In this document: positions 54,160-64,000 of the stretch, one piece after another
Layout of the letters: each line of letters begins with the position of its first letter
How positions within the stretch are numbered: the stretch's first letter is position 1
Assembly (NCBI RefSeq): GCF_003852525.1
Contig: NZ_QAJL01000002.1
Location: 467,039-531,038, forward strand
Reading direction: 5' to 3'
DNA from: Pedobacter sp. KBW06
Lineage (GTDB): Bacteria; Bacteroidota; Bacteroidia; Sphingobacteriales; Sphingobacteriaceae
DNA: 64,000 nt
The notes under the pieces: generated by a model
Database searches by the model: none
What the model was told of the DNA's origin: nothing
Seen by the model: only the letters and a program-made list of their open reading frames with translations
Program-made: the position numbers and the translations under genes

Positions 54160-55533
54160 TTAGAAGATGATTTGCTTGCCCAGGTAATAGTCAATGACTT
54201 TTGCCCTGAAGAGTAAATCGTATTTGGCCTGAATCATATCGACTTCAGCTTTATTCATGTTGGATTGGGAAGTACTGTAATCCAGGGAGTTTACCAATCC
54301 TACTGCATAACGTTGTTCAATCACGTTGAATGCATCTTTTTGCGCCTGAAAGGTATTTGTTGTAGATCTGTAACGGCTTTCTGCAGCTTTAAGATCGGCT
54401 ACCGCCTGATAGATCACTTTATTCAGGTTATTCTTTGCCAGTTGTTCATCAGTTTGTGTTTGTAGCAGACTGATTTTAGCTTTTCTAACCCCACTTCTGG
54501 CCTGAAGTCCATTAAAGATCGGAATGCTCAGACTCAAACCAATGTTCTGACCAAAACGGTCGTTGAGCTGCTCTGAGAAAGTACGCTGAGGAATATTCGC
54601 ATCATTATATCCGAAAATATAAGAATAAGAAGATCCTAATCCCGCATTAAAGCCCAATCTTGGATACAAAGCACCTTTAGCCACATCCACGCCTTTTTTT
54701 GCAGCTTCCGTACGAAGAGCTGCCAGCTTAATGTCTGGGAAAAGACCGATCGCATCCGCATAAACTTCATCAGGATTGTATCTTGTTTTTGGTGCACTAA
54801 AGCTTTCCAGTAAAGGGGCCTTAACTTCATATTTTGTAGAAGAAGGCACATCCATAAGCTGCGCAAGTGTCAGGTAAGAAATTGTAAGCGCATTGTCGGC
54901 ATTGGTCACATTTAATTCTGCAGTAGCTAACTGTGATTTTGCCTGCGACAGATCTGCCAATGTTTTATTACCTACATCCAGCAATTGCTGCTCTCTGTTC
55001 AATTGCTGCTTAGCAACACCCAGCTGAACATTCGCTGCTTTCAAAAGGTCTATATTATACAGGATCTGCAGGTAGGAAGTCACCACCTGTAAGATCAGGT
55101 CATTTTTAACTTTATCAGTATTTGCCTTTCCTGCATCCAATAGTAATTTATTCTGTTTGATCTGGTTGATCTTGGACCATCCTTCGAAAACGGTAACTCC
55201 CGATGACAGTGATCCGGAAGATGTTAACAATTTCTGGGTAATGATCTTATAAGTGTTCTGATCCTGACTACGTCCAAAACTGATACCACTGCTGATGGAT
55301 CCACTCAAAGTAGGTACCAATGCAAGTTTTGACTGTTTTAGGTTTTCGTCTGCCAAACTTTCACTAAACTGTGATTGTTTGATAGTGAGGTTATTATTTA
55401 GAGTCTTATCTATCGCATCCTGAATGGTGATTACTTCCTGTGCCGCGGAGTTCTGCACAAACCCTGTAATCAATGCTAATGACAAAACTAAGCTGAGCTT
55501 GGGTAACGCATTAAAACTGGTAAACTTTCTCAT
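54160..55533 (-). CDS. TolC-family outer-membrane efflux protein
   Basis: A 457-residue outer-membrane channel. A signal peptide (LSLVLSLALITGFVQNSAAQ) precedes two homologous helical halves (ITIQDAIDKTLNNNLTIKQSQFSE and YADAIGLFPDIKLAALRTEAAKKGV), each with SGSISSG/ LGLSLSIPIFNG beta-strand signatures. It is the first gene of a two-gene efflux operon with the adaptor downstream. Its substrate is unknown. Confidence 0.9.
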   Translation of the reverse strand: MRKFTSFNALPKLSLVLSLALITGFVQNSAAQEVITIQDAIDKTLNNNLTIKQSQFSESLADENLKQSKLALVPTLSGSISSGISFGRSQDQNTYKIITQKLLTSSGSLSSGVTVFEGWSKINQIKQNKLLLDAGKANTDKVKNDLILQVVTSYLQILYNIDLLKAANVQLGVAKQQLNREQQLLDVGNKTLADLSQAKSQLATAELNVTNADNALTISYLTLAQLMDVPSSTKYEVKAPLLESFSAPKTRYNPDEVYADAIGLFPDIKLAALRTEAAKKGVDVAKGALYPRLGFNAGLGSSYSYIFGYNDANIPQRTFSEQLNDRFGQNIGLSLSIPIFNGLQARSGVRKAKISLLQTQTDEQLAKNNLNKVIYQAVADLKAAESRYRSTTNTFQAQKDAFNVIEQRYAVGLVNSLDYSTSQSNMNKAEVDMIQAKYDLLFRAKVIDYYLGKQIIF

Positions 55534-55618
55534 AATTTTAATTTCACAATAATAATATAAACAACTAACTGATTTTGTAAATTTTCAGGTACAACAAAGT
55601 ATTTTATTACTTTTGGAC

Positions 55619-56236
55619 ATGTACCTGGTTAAATCTCCGCTTTTACTGAAATGGTATTATCCATCTCTCATCTGGAACAAAACCCGAGCTCAAAGAGTCA
55701 TTTATTTAACCTTTGACGACGGACCCATACCGGATGTTACAGACTTCGTACTAAAAACTTTAAAAAGCTTTAATGCGAAAGCCACCTTTTTTTGCATTGG
55801 CGATAATATACAAAAGCATCCCGATATTTTCGGGAGGCTCAAAGCCGAAGGACACCGGATCGGAAACCATACTTTTAATCACTTAAAAGGCTGGAAAACG
55901 GAAGACCAGGTTTACCTTCAAAATTTCCGGCAATGCCAGGAACTGACCAACACTAATTTATTTCGTCCGCCTTACGGCAGAATTAAAAAATCACAGATTT
56001 CGAGTCTGCGCACTGAATTTCCTGACCTACAAATTGTCATGTGGGATGTGCTTAGCGGCGATTTTGACCTCAAACTCGCCCCACAAAAGTGCTATGATCA
56101 GGTGGTTAAACATGTCGAAAACGGTTCAATCATCGTTTTCCATGACAGCATTAAAGCTTTCGACAGGCTAAAATATACTTTACCAAGGGCTTTACAATAT
56201 TTCAGTGAACAAGGATTCCGATTCGAAACCCTTTAA
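55619..56236 (+). CDS. polysaccharide deacetylase family protein (NodB domain)
   Basis: A 205-residue metal-dependent deacetylase of the CE4 type, probably acting on N-acetylated glycans. TFDDGPIPDVTDFVLKTL carries the catalytic Asp pair and HTFNH the metal-binding histidines; RPPYGRIK, MWDVLSGDFD and IIVFHDS complete the motifs. The start is ATG at 55619; an in-frame TTG sits six bases earlier. A TACTTTTG box at 55608-55615 ends only three bases before the ATG. No signal peptide is clear. It is divergent from tolC. Confidence 0.9.
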   Translation: MYLVKSPLLLKWYYPSLIWNKTRAQRVIYLTFDDGPIPDVTDFVLKTLKSFNAKATFFCIGDNIQKHPDIFGRLKAEGHRIGNHTFNHLKGWKTEDQVYLQNFRQCQELTNTNLFRPPYGRIKKSQISSLRTEFPDLQIVMWDVLSGDFDLKLAPQKCYDQVVKHVENGSIIVFHDSIKAFDRLKYTLPRALQYFSEQGFRFETL

Positions 56237-56332
56237 CGTTCAGACCGGATTTAAGCGAAGCTCAGGCCAAGAATAGAAAAACACCACAAAAAACTATCTG
56301 TCAGCATTTTACAATTGAACAATCTTTTACAA

Positions 56333-56370
56333 CTGTTCATAAACGAACAGCAATGTTCGCAAACGACCAG
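56333..56370 (+). promoter_or_regulatory. direct repeat with palindromic first copy upstream of aconitase
   Basis: TGTTCATAAACGAACAG (56334-56350) is repeated as TGTTCGCAAACGACCAG (56354-56370), 14 of 17 positions identical at a 20-bp period. The first copy is part of a palindrome CTGTTC n6 GAACAG (56333-56350). It looks like a tandem regulator site. The rest of the 292-bp gap (56237-56528) holds no gene. Confidence 0.5.
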
Positions 56371-56528
56371 TGTTATTCTTTTCATTCAGTTTCCAGATCT
56401 CTTGCTTATATTATTTAGAATATTTATAAATAATATAATGATCTGCAGATGATGTCCTGTGCCTGTTTTTTTTCGTAAATTCGCTACAAATAATTAAGAA
56501 TAACTTACCCTTTTAACACATATTATCA

Positions 56529-58805
<2,277 letters not shown>

Positions 58806-58828
58806 TTCAGGCTAAAAATATAATGACC

Positions 58829-58860
58829 AAAAGCTGTTCCTTTCCGGAGCAGCTTTTTTT
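58829..58860 (+). terminator. intrinsic terminator of aconitase
   Basis: AAAGCTGTTCC (58830-58840) pairs with GGAGCAGCTTT (58846-58856), one mismatch, followed by a T-run. Confidence 0.8.
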
Positions 58861-58881
58861 ATGCATTATGTGCTGCAAGAA

Positions 58882-59346
58882 TTATACATCAAACTCATGC
58901 CCGCAGTCGAAACAATGATGTGTCTGTCTGGCTTTAAAAGGATAAACCATTAACAGCAATGAAACGACCGTTGTCAAGATGTTGAACCGGTTTTTCGTAG
59001 CCTGGACATAGCCAACGTGACTGGAGCCACAGCTTGAACAAATAAAATCTGAGGCTGCCTGTTCAGTTACCGGGAACTCCCTTTCCACCTCAGCCAGCAA
59101 TCCCTCTGTTCCTTCCTCAAAAGAATTTTCAAGTCCCCCTTCCCGGAGAATACTTTGCGCCAGGGGCACATCGCCCTCAAACACATGCAGTTTAACTCCT
59201 CCAAGAGCCTGTGTGTATAGTGGATTAATGGTCACTGAATTTTCATCAGACAGAAAACACTGTATGTCACTATCCAGCAATCTTGCTTTTACAATATTTG
59301 CTTCAATGGGGTTATAAAAAGTTTCCAGTACTACGATCTTATCCAT
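58882..59346 (-). CDS. DUF2007 domain protein with zinc ribbon
   Basis: A 154-residue protein. The N-terminal DUF2007 domain (about 1-70: VVLETFYNPIEANIVKARLLDSDI, LGGVKLHVFEGDVPLAQSIL) is called a putative signal transducer. A C-terminal treble cysteine motif follows: CSSCGSSHVGY, a hydrophobic stretch (NILTTVVSLLLMVYPF), then HHCFDCGHEF. The hydrophobic part could be a membrane-dipping segment. Function is unknown. Confidence 0.8.
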   Translation of the reverse strand: MDKIVVLETFYNPIEANIVKARLLDSDIQCFLSDENSVTINPLYTQALGGVKLHVFEGDVPLAQSILREGGLENSFEEGTEGLLAEVEREFPVTEQAASDFICSSCGSSHVGYVQATKNRFNILTTVVSLLLMVYPFKARQTHHCFDCGHEFDV

Positions 59347-59374
59347 ACCTATAATATAGCAAAAATAGTTCCGT

Positions 59375-60712
59375 TTAACAAGTCAAAAATTGCTGCCACC
59401 AGTACCCTGAATCTTTGATCGTCCGTTTCTGGGTTTTAAAATCATTATGTACAAGGCCAAAGCGGGCATTAAATCCTTCTGCCCATTCAAAGTTATCCAT
59501 CAGCGTCCAGGCCATGTATCCGGTGATGTTTAAACCTTCATTTTTCGCCTTTAACACAGCCGCAAGGTATTCTTCAAAGTAAGCAATTCTTTCTGCATCA
59601 TGAACCTTTCCATCGCTCAGTTTATCATGGTAAGCCGCACCGTTCTCCGTGATCATTAAACTTTTGATCTTAGGGTAAGCGGCAAACTGTTTGATCACAT
59701 TGTAAAAACTGTTCCCGTTGATTTCCCAACCCATGCTGGTATGTGGAACCTTCCGGCTTTTAGCTTTCACTTCCCATGCCTGAATCACGGGGATAAAGGC
59801 ATTGTATTTAATCGTGAGCGGGAAATAGTTCTGAATCCCTATAAAGTCGAAATCAAAGGTTAAGCGTTCAGTATGGCGCCAGGTAGAATGTTGAATAGAG
59901 AACTTCTCCATCACTTCCCAATCCGTCCCCGGATAGCCCATTCCTAAGGTGGGTTCTATAAACAACCTGTTCATCAGGCAATCTACGCGTTGTGCCGCCA
60001 GCAAGTCGGATTCACTCTGTGTATAGGGAATGATTTCCGAGCAGGAAAAGCTGGTACCGATATTTGCCTGGCTGACTTCAGACCTCAAAATACGGCCACC
60101 ATCTGCCTGTGCAATCGCCGCGTGATGCACTGCCGAAAAGAAATTTGTCAAACCCGTATTTCCCGGCGCATGGATGCCCAGCATATACCCCAGAGAGGTA
60201 AAGCCAAAAGGTTCATTCAGGACAATCCAGTTTTTTACTTTATCACCATAGGTTTTGGCACAGATCAAAACGAAAGCATTAAAGGCACTGTTAATGCCAA
60301 AAGCTGTCCAGCCTCCCTCCTGCTCCAATGCTTCGGGCAGGTCCCAATGGTATAAGGTAATGTAGGGAACCAATCCATTCTCCAGACATTCATCAATCAC
60401 CTGATGGTAAAAGCGAATGCCCTCTTCATTTACCGTTCCCTCTCCATAAGGCATGATCCTTGGCCAGGAAATGGAAAAACGAAATACAGAAAAACCAAGC
60501 AGTCTGACTAAAGCAATATCTTCTTTATACTTATGATAAAAATCACAGGCGATGGTCGGATGGTGTCCTTTTTTAATCTTGCCCGATCTGTTGGCATAGG
60601 TATCCCAAATAGAAGGCCCCTTTCCGTAAAGATCTGCTGCCCCTTCAATCTGGGCTGCAGCAGTAGCCACTCCCCAGGAAAAATCAGGCCCAAAATCTGA
60701 TGCTTTAATCAT
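59375..60712 (-). CDS. GH1 family beta-glucosidase
   Basis: A 445-residue glycoside hydrolase family 1 enzyme with a TIM barrel. It shows WGVATAAAQIEGA, FSISWPRIMPYGEG, the acid/base in WIVLNEPFGF, the nucleophile in MITENGAAYHD, and TGYMAWTLMDNFEWAEGFNARFGL. No signal peptide is present, so it is cytoplasmic and would hydrolyse imported beta-glucosides such as cellobiose. It is not part of a polysaccharide-utilisation locus here. Confidence 0.94.
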   Translation of the reverse strand: MIKASDFGPDFSWGVATAAAQIEGAADLYGKGPSIWDTYANRSGKIKKGHHPTIACDFYHKYKEDIALVRLLGFSVFRFSISWPRIMPYGEGTVNEEGIRFYHQVIDECLENGLVPYITLYHWDLPEALEQEGGWTAFGINSAFNAFVLICAKTYGDKVKNWIVLNEPFGFTSLGYMLGIHAPGNTGLTNFFSAVHHAAIAQADGGRILRSEVSQANIGTSFSCSEIIPYTQSESDLLAAQRVDCLMNRLFIEPTLGMGYPGTDWEVMEKFSIQHSTWRHTERLTFDFDFIGIQNYFPLTIKYNAFIPVIQAWEVKAKSRKVPHTSMGWEINGNSFYNVIKQFAAYPKIKSLMITENGAAYHDKLSDGKVHDAERIAYFEEYLAAVLKAKNEGLNITGYMAWTLMDNFEWAEGFNARFGLVHNDFKTQKRTIKDSGYWWQQFLTC

Positions 60713-60749
60713 ATCTGTTGAATATAACAGCCAAGATGGGAATAAGGTG

Positions 60750-62564
60750 TTAATTTAACGTTAAGCCAATCTCCTTTAAAAGTAAAGCGGCGTTAAAGGT
60801 GGTACAAGGGCCATGTTTCAATTTATAATCGAAGTTCATTTCTCCTTCATTGATCTGAATGTCAAAATGATAGTTCCTGACCTGCTCCGGATAATCGGCG
60901 ATCATTTCAGATAACTGCAAATCGTGGGTAGCAAATAAAGCAGGAGTCTGCTGCTCGATCAGTTTCTCGATAAAGACTTTTGAGCCCAGGTATTTATCCC
61001 GGCTGTTGGTTCCCCTTAACATCTCGTCAATAAGGACAAGAGAATTAGAAGAGGTCCTGATCGCATCCAGGATCATTTTCAACCGGTTTAATTCGGCTTT
61101 AAAGGTCGAAGTCTGGTCGTTCAAAGAATCCTTGATCCGCATATAGGAAAGTACTTTAAAGATCGAAACAGACATTTCTTTGGCACAAACAGGAGCACCT
61201 GAAAAAGCCAGGACCATATTGATCCCCACAGTTCGCAGAAAAGTACTTTTTCCTGCCATATTAGAGCCTGTTACAATATCTACTGTAGGATGTGGGTTTA
61301 AAGTAAAATCGTTCAGCACACGCGTTCCCTGAGGAATCAGCGGATGTCCGAGTTCGGATGTCCGGAGATGGAATGCATCTTCAATGGATGGCAGATTCCA
61401 ATCCGGCTGGTTATAGGTCAGGGTGGCGAAAGAAATCAGCTCTTCAAATTTGCAGATCCGGTCTAAGCCTTCCAGCACCTCATTTGCATATTTACTGTGC
61501 CAACCGGCAAGATTTACGGAACATTTCAGGTCCCACAATAAAAACAGGTTTAGGAAAGCACTCAGGATGATGTTTAGTCTGGCATCAAAGGCCTGAATGA
61601 TCTTTGTCAGCTGTCTGATCTGATTGCTCACCTGAAGCCCTTCCTGTTGCGCAGGAAAGAGGTTTTTAATATAAGGGCTGCTCCATTTCACTTCTTCCGT
61701 CCAATTGATGGTGCCGGAGAAGGCATTTAAAAGATTGGAGCTGCCCGAAAAACCGTAATAAACCTGATTGATGTCCTTCAGGTTAAAAAAGGTAAACCCC
61801 ATATTGAATACTGCCGCCAGGCCAAAGAGCTGCCATGCCACACCGCCAAAGATACTGGCCGCTGCCAGCAAAGCCAGCATCAAAAATGGCACTGCCTTTA
61901 TATATAATTTCAAAAAACGTTTATTGGTAAACAACAGCTGTTCCGGCAACTGATATTTCAGTTTATTCTGAATAACTCTCAATTGTTCCGGTTTATGGTT
62001 TTGCAGCTCTGCACGGAAATGAAAGGTTTGGTCAATATGGGTATGCAGTTCCTGGATTGCTTCCTGTCTGTCCAGAATGGTCTTCTTATCGTTCGGCCGA
62101 CTAAAATTATCAGCAAGTAAATCCATTCCTTTTTGTGTATTACAGCGGTTGGTAAAGGCATATAGAGAACCCGCACCAAAGATATCCAGGTCTGAAGTAT
62201 AAGGATGCTGCTCATCCTGATAAGCCTCGCCATTGTGATAGCCGTTTTTACCAAAAAGCACCTGATCGGCTTCATTCTGATAAATCCACAATAACTGTCC
62301 GGTATAGGTCAATTCATTCTGCACCGCACTTTGTTTTTTTACCAGCAGCATGAACAGGAACAGAGGAACAACCAGTAAACCTGTAAGGATAGGATTAAAG
62401 CCAATATTGATGATGAGGGCAACGATCAGTATTTCAGCGATGAATAGCCCTAAACGCGAAAAGGAGATCTTGTTCAACTTCTTTTTAAGATCTATAATGC
62501 GGCTTTCCTGCGTTTTAATGTTATTTTGGTAGTCGTTTAAAATACTATCTCTTGTTTTTACCAT
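60750..62564 (-). CDS. membrane-anchored MutS-like ATPase
   Basis: A 604-residue protein with N-terminal hydrophobic helices (LGLFIAEILIVALIINIG, LTGLLVVPLFLFMLLV) and another pair near residues 228-260. A C-terminal MutS ATPase domain shows Walker A GSNMAGKSTFLRTVG, Walker B SLVLIDEMLRGTNS and ATHDLQLSEM. There is no mismatch-recognition domain, so classical mismatch repair is unlikely. Bacteroidota carry several such proteins of unknown role. It ends 38 bp from the GH1 start on the same strand. Confidence 0.85.
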   Translation of the reverse strand: MVKTRDSILNDYQNNIKTQESRIIDLKKKLNKISFSRLGLFIAEILIVALIINIGFNPILTGLLVVPLFLFMLLVKKQSAVQNELTYTGQLLWIYQNEADQVLFGKNGYHNGEAYQDEQHPYTSDLDIFGAGSLYAFTNRCNTQKGMDLLADNFSRPNDKKTILDRQEAIQELHTHIDQTFHFRAELQNHKPEQLRVIQNKLKYQLPEQLLFTNKRFLKLYIKAVPFLMLALLAAASIFGGVAWQLFGLAAVFNMGFTFFNLKDINQVYYGFSGSSNLLNAFSGTINWTEEVKWSSPYIKNLFPAQQEGLQVSNQIRQLTKIIQAFDARLNIILSAFLNLFLLWDLKCSVNLAGWHSKYANEVLEGLDRICKFEELISFATLTYNQPDWNLPSIEDAFHLRTSELGHPLIPQGTRVLNDFTLNPHPTVDIVTGSNMAGKSTFLRTVGINMVLAFSGAPVCAKEMSVSIFKVLSYMRIKDSLNDQTSTFKAELNRLKMILDAIRTSSNSLVLIDEMLRGTNSRDKYLGSKVFIEKLIEQQTPALFATHDLQLSEMIADYPEQVRNYHFDIQINEGEMNFDYKLKHGPCTTFNAALLLKEIGLTLN

Positions 62565-62702
62565 TATCTTTGGATGTTCTCTAAATGGCTAAATATAGAA
62601 ATTAGAATACATACTTAATGAAACCATCGTAAGCATATCGCTTAAAAACAATAATGATACACCTATGATCGCTTCATAACCATAATAAACGATATACACT
62701 TA

Positions 62703-63176
62703 ATGAAAATTACATTACTGGTTGTTGGAAAAACCGAAGATAAATACCTGATTGAGGGGATTGATAAATATTTAAAACGGCTGAAGCATTATATCGGGTT
62801 TAACCTGCTGGTCATTCCGGATGTAAAGAACACCAAGAACCTGACGGAAGCCCAGCAGAAAACAAAGGAAGCGGAGCTAATTTTAAAGCAACTGAGCAAC
62901 CTGGATACGGTTATCCTTATGGATGAAAAAGGAAAGAAATATACCTCCATCTTATTTTCCAATTACCTGAATAAACAAATGATCGGTAGTGTACAACACC
63001 TCGTCTTTATCATTGGTGGTCCTTATGGCTTTGATGAAACGGTATACCAAAGGGCTAATGGGAGCATGTCTTTGTCTGACATGACCTTTTCTCACCAAAT
63101 GGTACGTTTATTCTTTGTAGAGCAGCTTTACCGGGCATTCAGTATTTTAAAAGGTGAGCCTTACCACCACGAATAA
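62703..63176 (+). CDS. rlmH: 23S rRNA (pseudouridine1915-N3)-methyltransferase
   Basis: Adds a methyl group to pseudouridine 1915 of 23S rRNA in the assembled ribosome, using S-adenosylmethionine. The 157-residue SPOUT fold shows ITLLVVGKTEDKYL, VILMDEKGKKYTS, FIIGGPYGFDE and the C-terminal MTFSHQMVRLFFVEQLYRAFSI ending YHH, all diagnostic. It begins a short plus-strand unit with the 42-residue membrane peptide. Confidence 0.96.
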   Translation: MKITLLVVGKTEDKYLIEGIDKYLKRLKHYIGFNLLVIPDVKNTKNLTEAQQKTKEAELILKQLSNLDTVILMDEKGKKYTSILFSNYLNKQMIGSVQHLVFIIGGPYGFDETVYQRANGSMSLSDMTFSHQMVRLFFVEQLYRAFSILKGEPYHHE

Positions 63177-63235
63177 AATTTATTGGGTTTGTGGAAAACC
63201 AATACAAACATCATCATCAATAAAAAGGAGTTATT

Positions 63236-63364
63236 ATGCAATTGCCAAGTGATTTTAAAAGAGAGTACAAATTCAAAAGCGACAAGAAACGGGACCGCCT
63301 GAGCTATATTATTGCCATAGTAGTATCCGTCATTGCCTTTATTCTGATCTGGTTTTTTCTCTAA
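63236..63364 (+). CDS. 42-residue single-span membrane peptide
   Basis: An open frame with a strong ribosome binding site (AAAAAGGAG, five bases before the ATG), unusual for this phylum. The product has a charged N-terminus (DFKREYKFKSDKKRDRLS) and one hydrophobic helix (YIIAIVVSVIAFILIWFFL), then stop. It lies 59 bp after rlmH, and a terminator follows four bases after the stop. The product is presumably inserted in the inner membrane; function unknown. Confidence 0.65.
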   Translation: MQLPSDFKREYKFKSDKKRDRLSYIIAIVVSVIAFILIWFFL

Positions 63365-63367
63365 ATA

Positions 63368-63398
63368 AAAAGCCGGATCTCCTGAGATCCGGCTTTTA
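63368..63398. terminator. bidirectional intrinsic terminator
   Basis: AAAAGCCGGATCT (63368-63380) pairs perfectly with AGATCCGGCTTTT (63385-63397). It serves the small membrane peptide gene and the converging DUF5606 gene. Confidence 0.88.
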
Positions 63399-63419
63399 TA
63401 TACCTTGATGGAGTTTGTT

Positions 63420-63959
63420 CTAAACTCCTTTTTTGCTGGTCATATTGGCTTTCTTAGCCGGCTGAGCAGTTTTGCTTGGCGCTTTTGCATTAGATGGCTT
63501 TGGAGTAGCTTTAGGCTTCTTCTCTACCTTATCTTCTGTTTTCACACCTTCGTGGTCTACCGCTTCTTTAGGAGCCTCTTCACTGAAAAGTGGCATATCC
63601 TTTAACAAGTGGTACCATGAAACGATTTTCTTCATATCCGAAGTGTATACTTTCTCCTGGTCGTGACCCGGAGCAACTTCAAGGAAAAAAGCTTTCAATT
63701 CTTTTACATCAGCTTTTGCATCAGGAACGTTTCCTTTAGCCGCAACGATATTAGCTAAAACATCCAATAGCTTCAAATCGTCGTCCTCGCCATATACGGT
63801 AATATCTTCTAATGACGCAAGTTTAGTTGTAGTAATATTAGCTACAATTTTAACCTTTTGAGCATCCAGACTTTCTAAAACGTATCCGCCTTTGTTTTGC
63901 CCTACAAGCTTAAATAGACCTGGTCTTCCAGATACTGCAACGATTCCTCTTAAATTCAT
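63420..63959 (-). CDS. DUF5606 family protein
   Basis: A 179-residue cytoplasmic protein. The N-terminal two thirds (MNLRGIVAVSGRPGLFKLVGQ, GYVLESLDAQKVKI, LASLEDITVYGE, MKKIVSWYHLLKDM) matches the DUF5606 family of Bacteroidota, with no assigned function. The C-terminal 45 residues are a low-complexity Lys/Pro/Ala tail (KVEKKPKATPKPSNAKAPSK), probably disordered. It is the last complete gene in the window. Confidence 0.82.
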   Translation of the reverse strand: MNLRGIVAVSGRPGLFKLVGQNKGGYVLESLDAQKVKIVANITTTKLASLEDITVYGEDDDLKLLDVLANIVAAKGNVPDAKADVKELKAFFLEVAPGHDQEKVYTSDMKKIVSWYHLLKDMPLFSEEAPKEAVDHEGVKTEDKVEKKPKATPKPSNAKAPSKTAQPAKKANMTSKKGV

Positions 63960-64000
63960 ATAAATTGTCTTTTTTTGAGAAGTAAGAACTAGTCTTCAAT

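Overview
The window looks like chromosomal DNA from a Sphingobacteriaceae-type Bacteroidota, most like Pedobacter. The evidence is two SusC/SusD systems driven by FecI/FecR-like sigma/anti-sigma pairs, LytTR signalling, DUF4293, DUF5606 and DUF4843 proteins, lipoprotein signals, TAnnTTTG -7 promoter boxes and a rarity of Shine-Dalgarno sequences. This assignment rests on reading the proteins only; no database search was possible.

Region 1 (1-9.9 kb) is housekeeping: fabG, the agmatine-to-putrescine pair aguB-aguA, a small cysteine-rich protein, class Ia ribonucleotide reductase nrdB-nrdA, an RlpA-like protein, a lipoprotein MsrB and sucD. Between nrdA and the cysteine-rich gene lies a gene-free stretch (about 3177-3848) with some thirty same-orientation 11-bp units of the form TGTkgrnAAcC. 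Two of them contain perfect reverse-complement DnaA boxes. It is a strong candidate for a replication origin or a DnaA-binding locus.

Region 2 (9.9-16.6 kb) is the most unusual gene cluster, a lanthipeptide-type RiPP locus. It has a full-length LanB dehydratase, a divergent LytS-type histidine kinase with a LytTR response regulator, a 49-residue precursor peptide (16046-16195) with a class I lanthipeptide-like leader, and a stand-alone receiver protein. Three pairs of ATTnGTCGAAA-like repeats spaced exactly 21 bp apart precede the kinase, lanB and the precursor. That is the geometry expected of LytTR regulator sites and ties the parts into one regulon. No LanC cyclase, exporter or protease is present in the window.

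Region 3 (16.7-38.2 kb) holds two consecutive paralogous trans-envelope signalling and uptake modules. Each runs ECF sigma, FecR anti-sigma, STN-containing SusC, SusD, then a pair of TlpA-like thioredoxins; the second also carries a DUF4843 lipoprotein and a PKD-like lipoprotein. The two fecR-susC gaps share a nested double-stem RNA structure. A 19/20-identical promoter-like motif precedes fecR1 and the first tlpA.

Region 4 (38.2-43.5 kb) is a closely spaced minus-strand run: a YiiX-like amidase, KptA RNA 2'-phosphotransferase, truncated haemoglobin, an unknown lipoprotein and a 917-residue DEAH helicase with two predicted membrane helices.

Region 5 (43.6-64 kb) is mostly housekeeping: DUF1349, GNAT, ABC exporter, truA, DUF4293, a DEAD-box RNA helicase, an NHL-type lipoprotein, gpsA, an efflux adaptor/TolC pair, polysaccharide deacetylase, aconitase, DUF2007, GH1 beta-glucosidase, a membrane-anchored MutS-like ATPase, rlmH, a 42-residue membrane peptide and DUF5606. 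No tRNA, rRNA, insertion sequence or CRISPR array was recognised.
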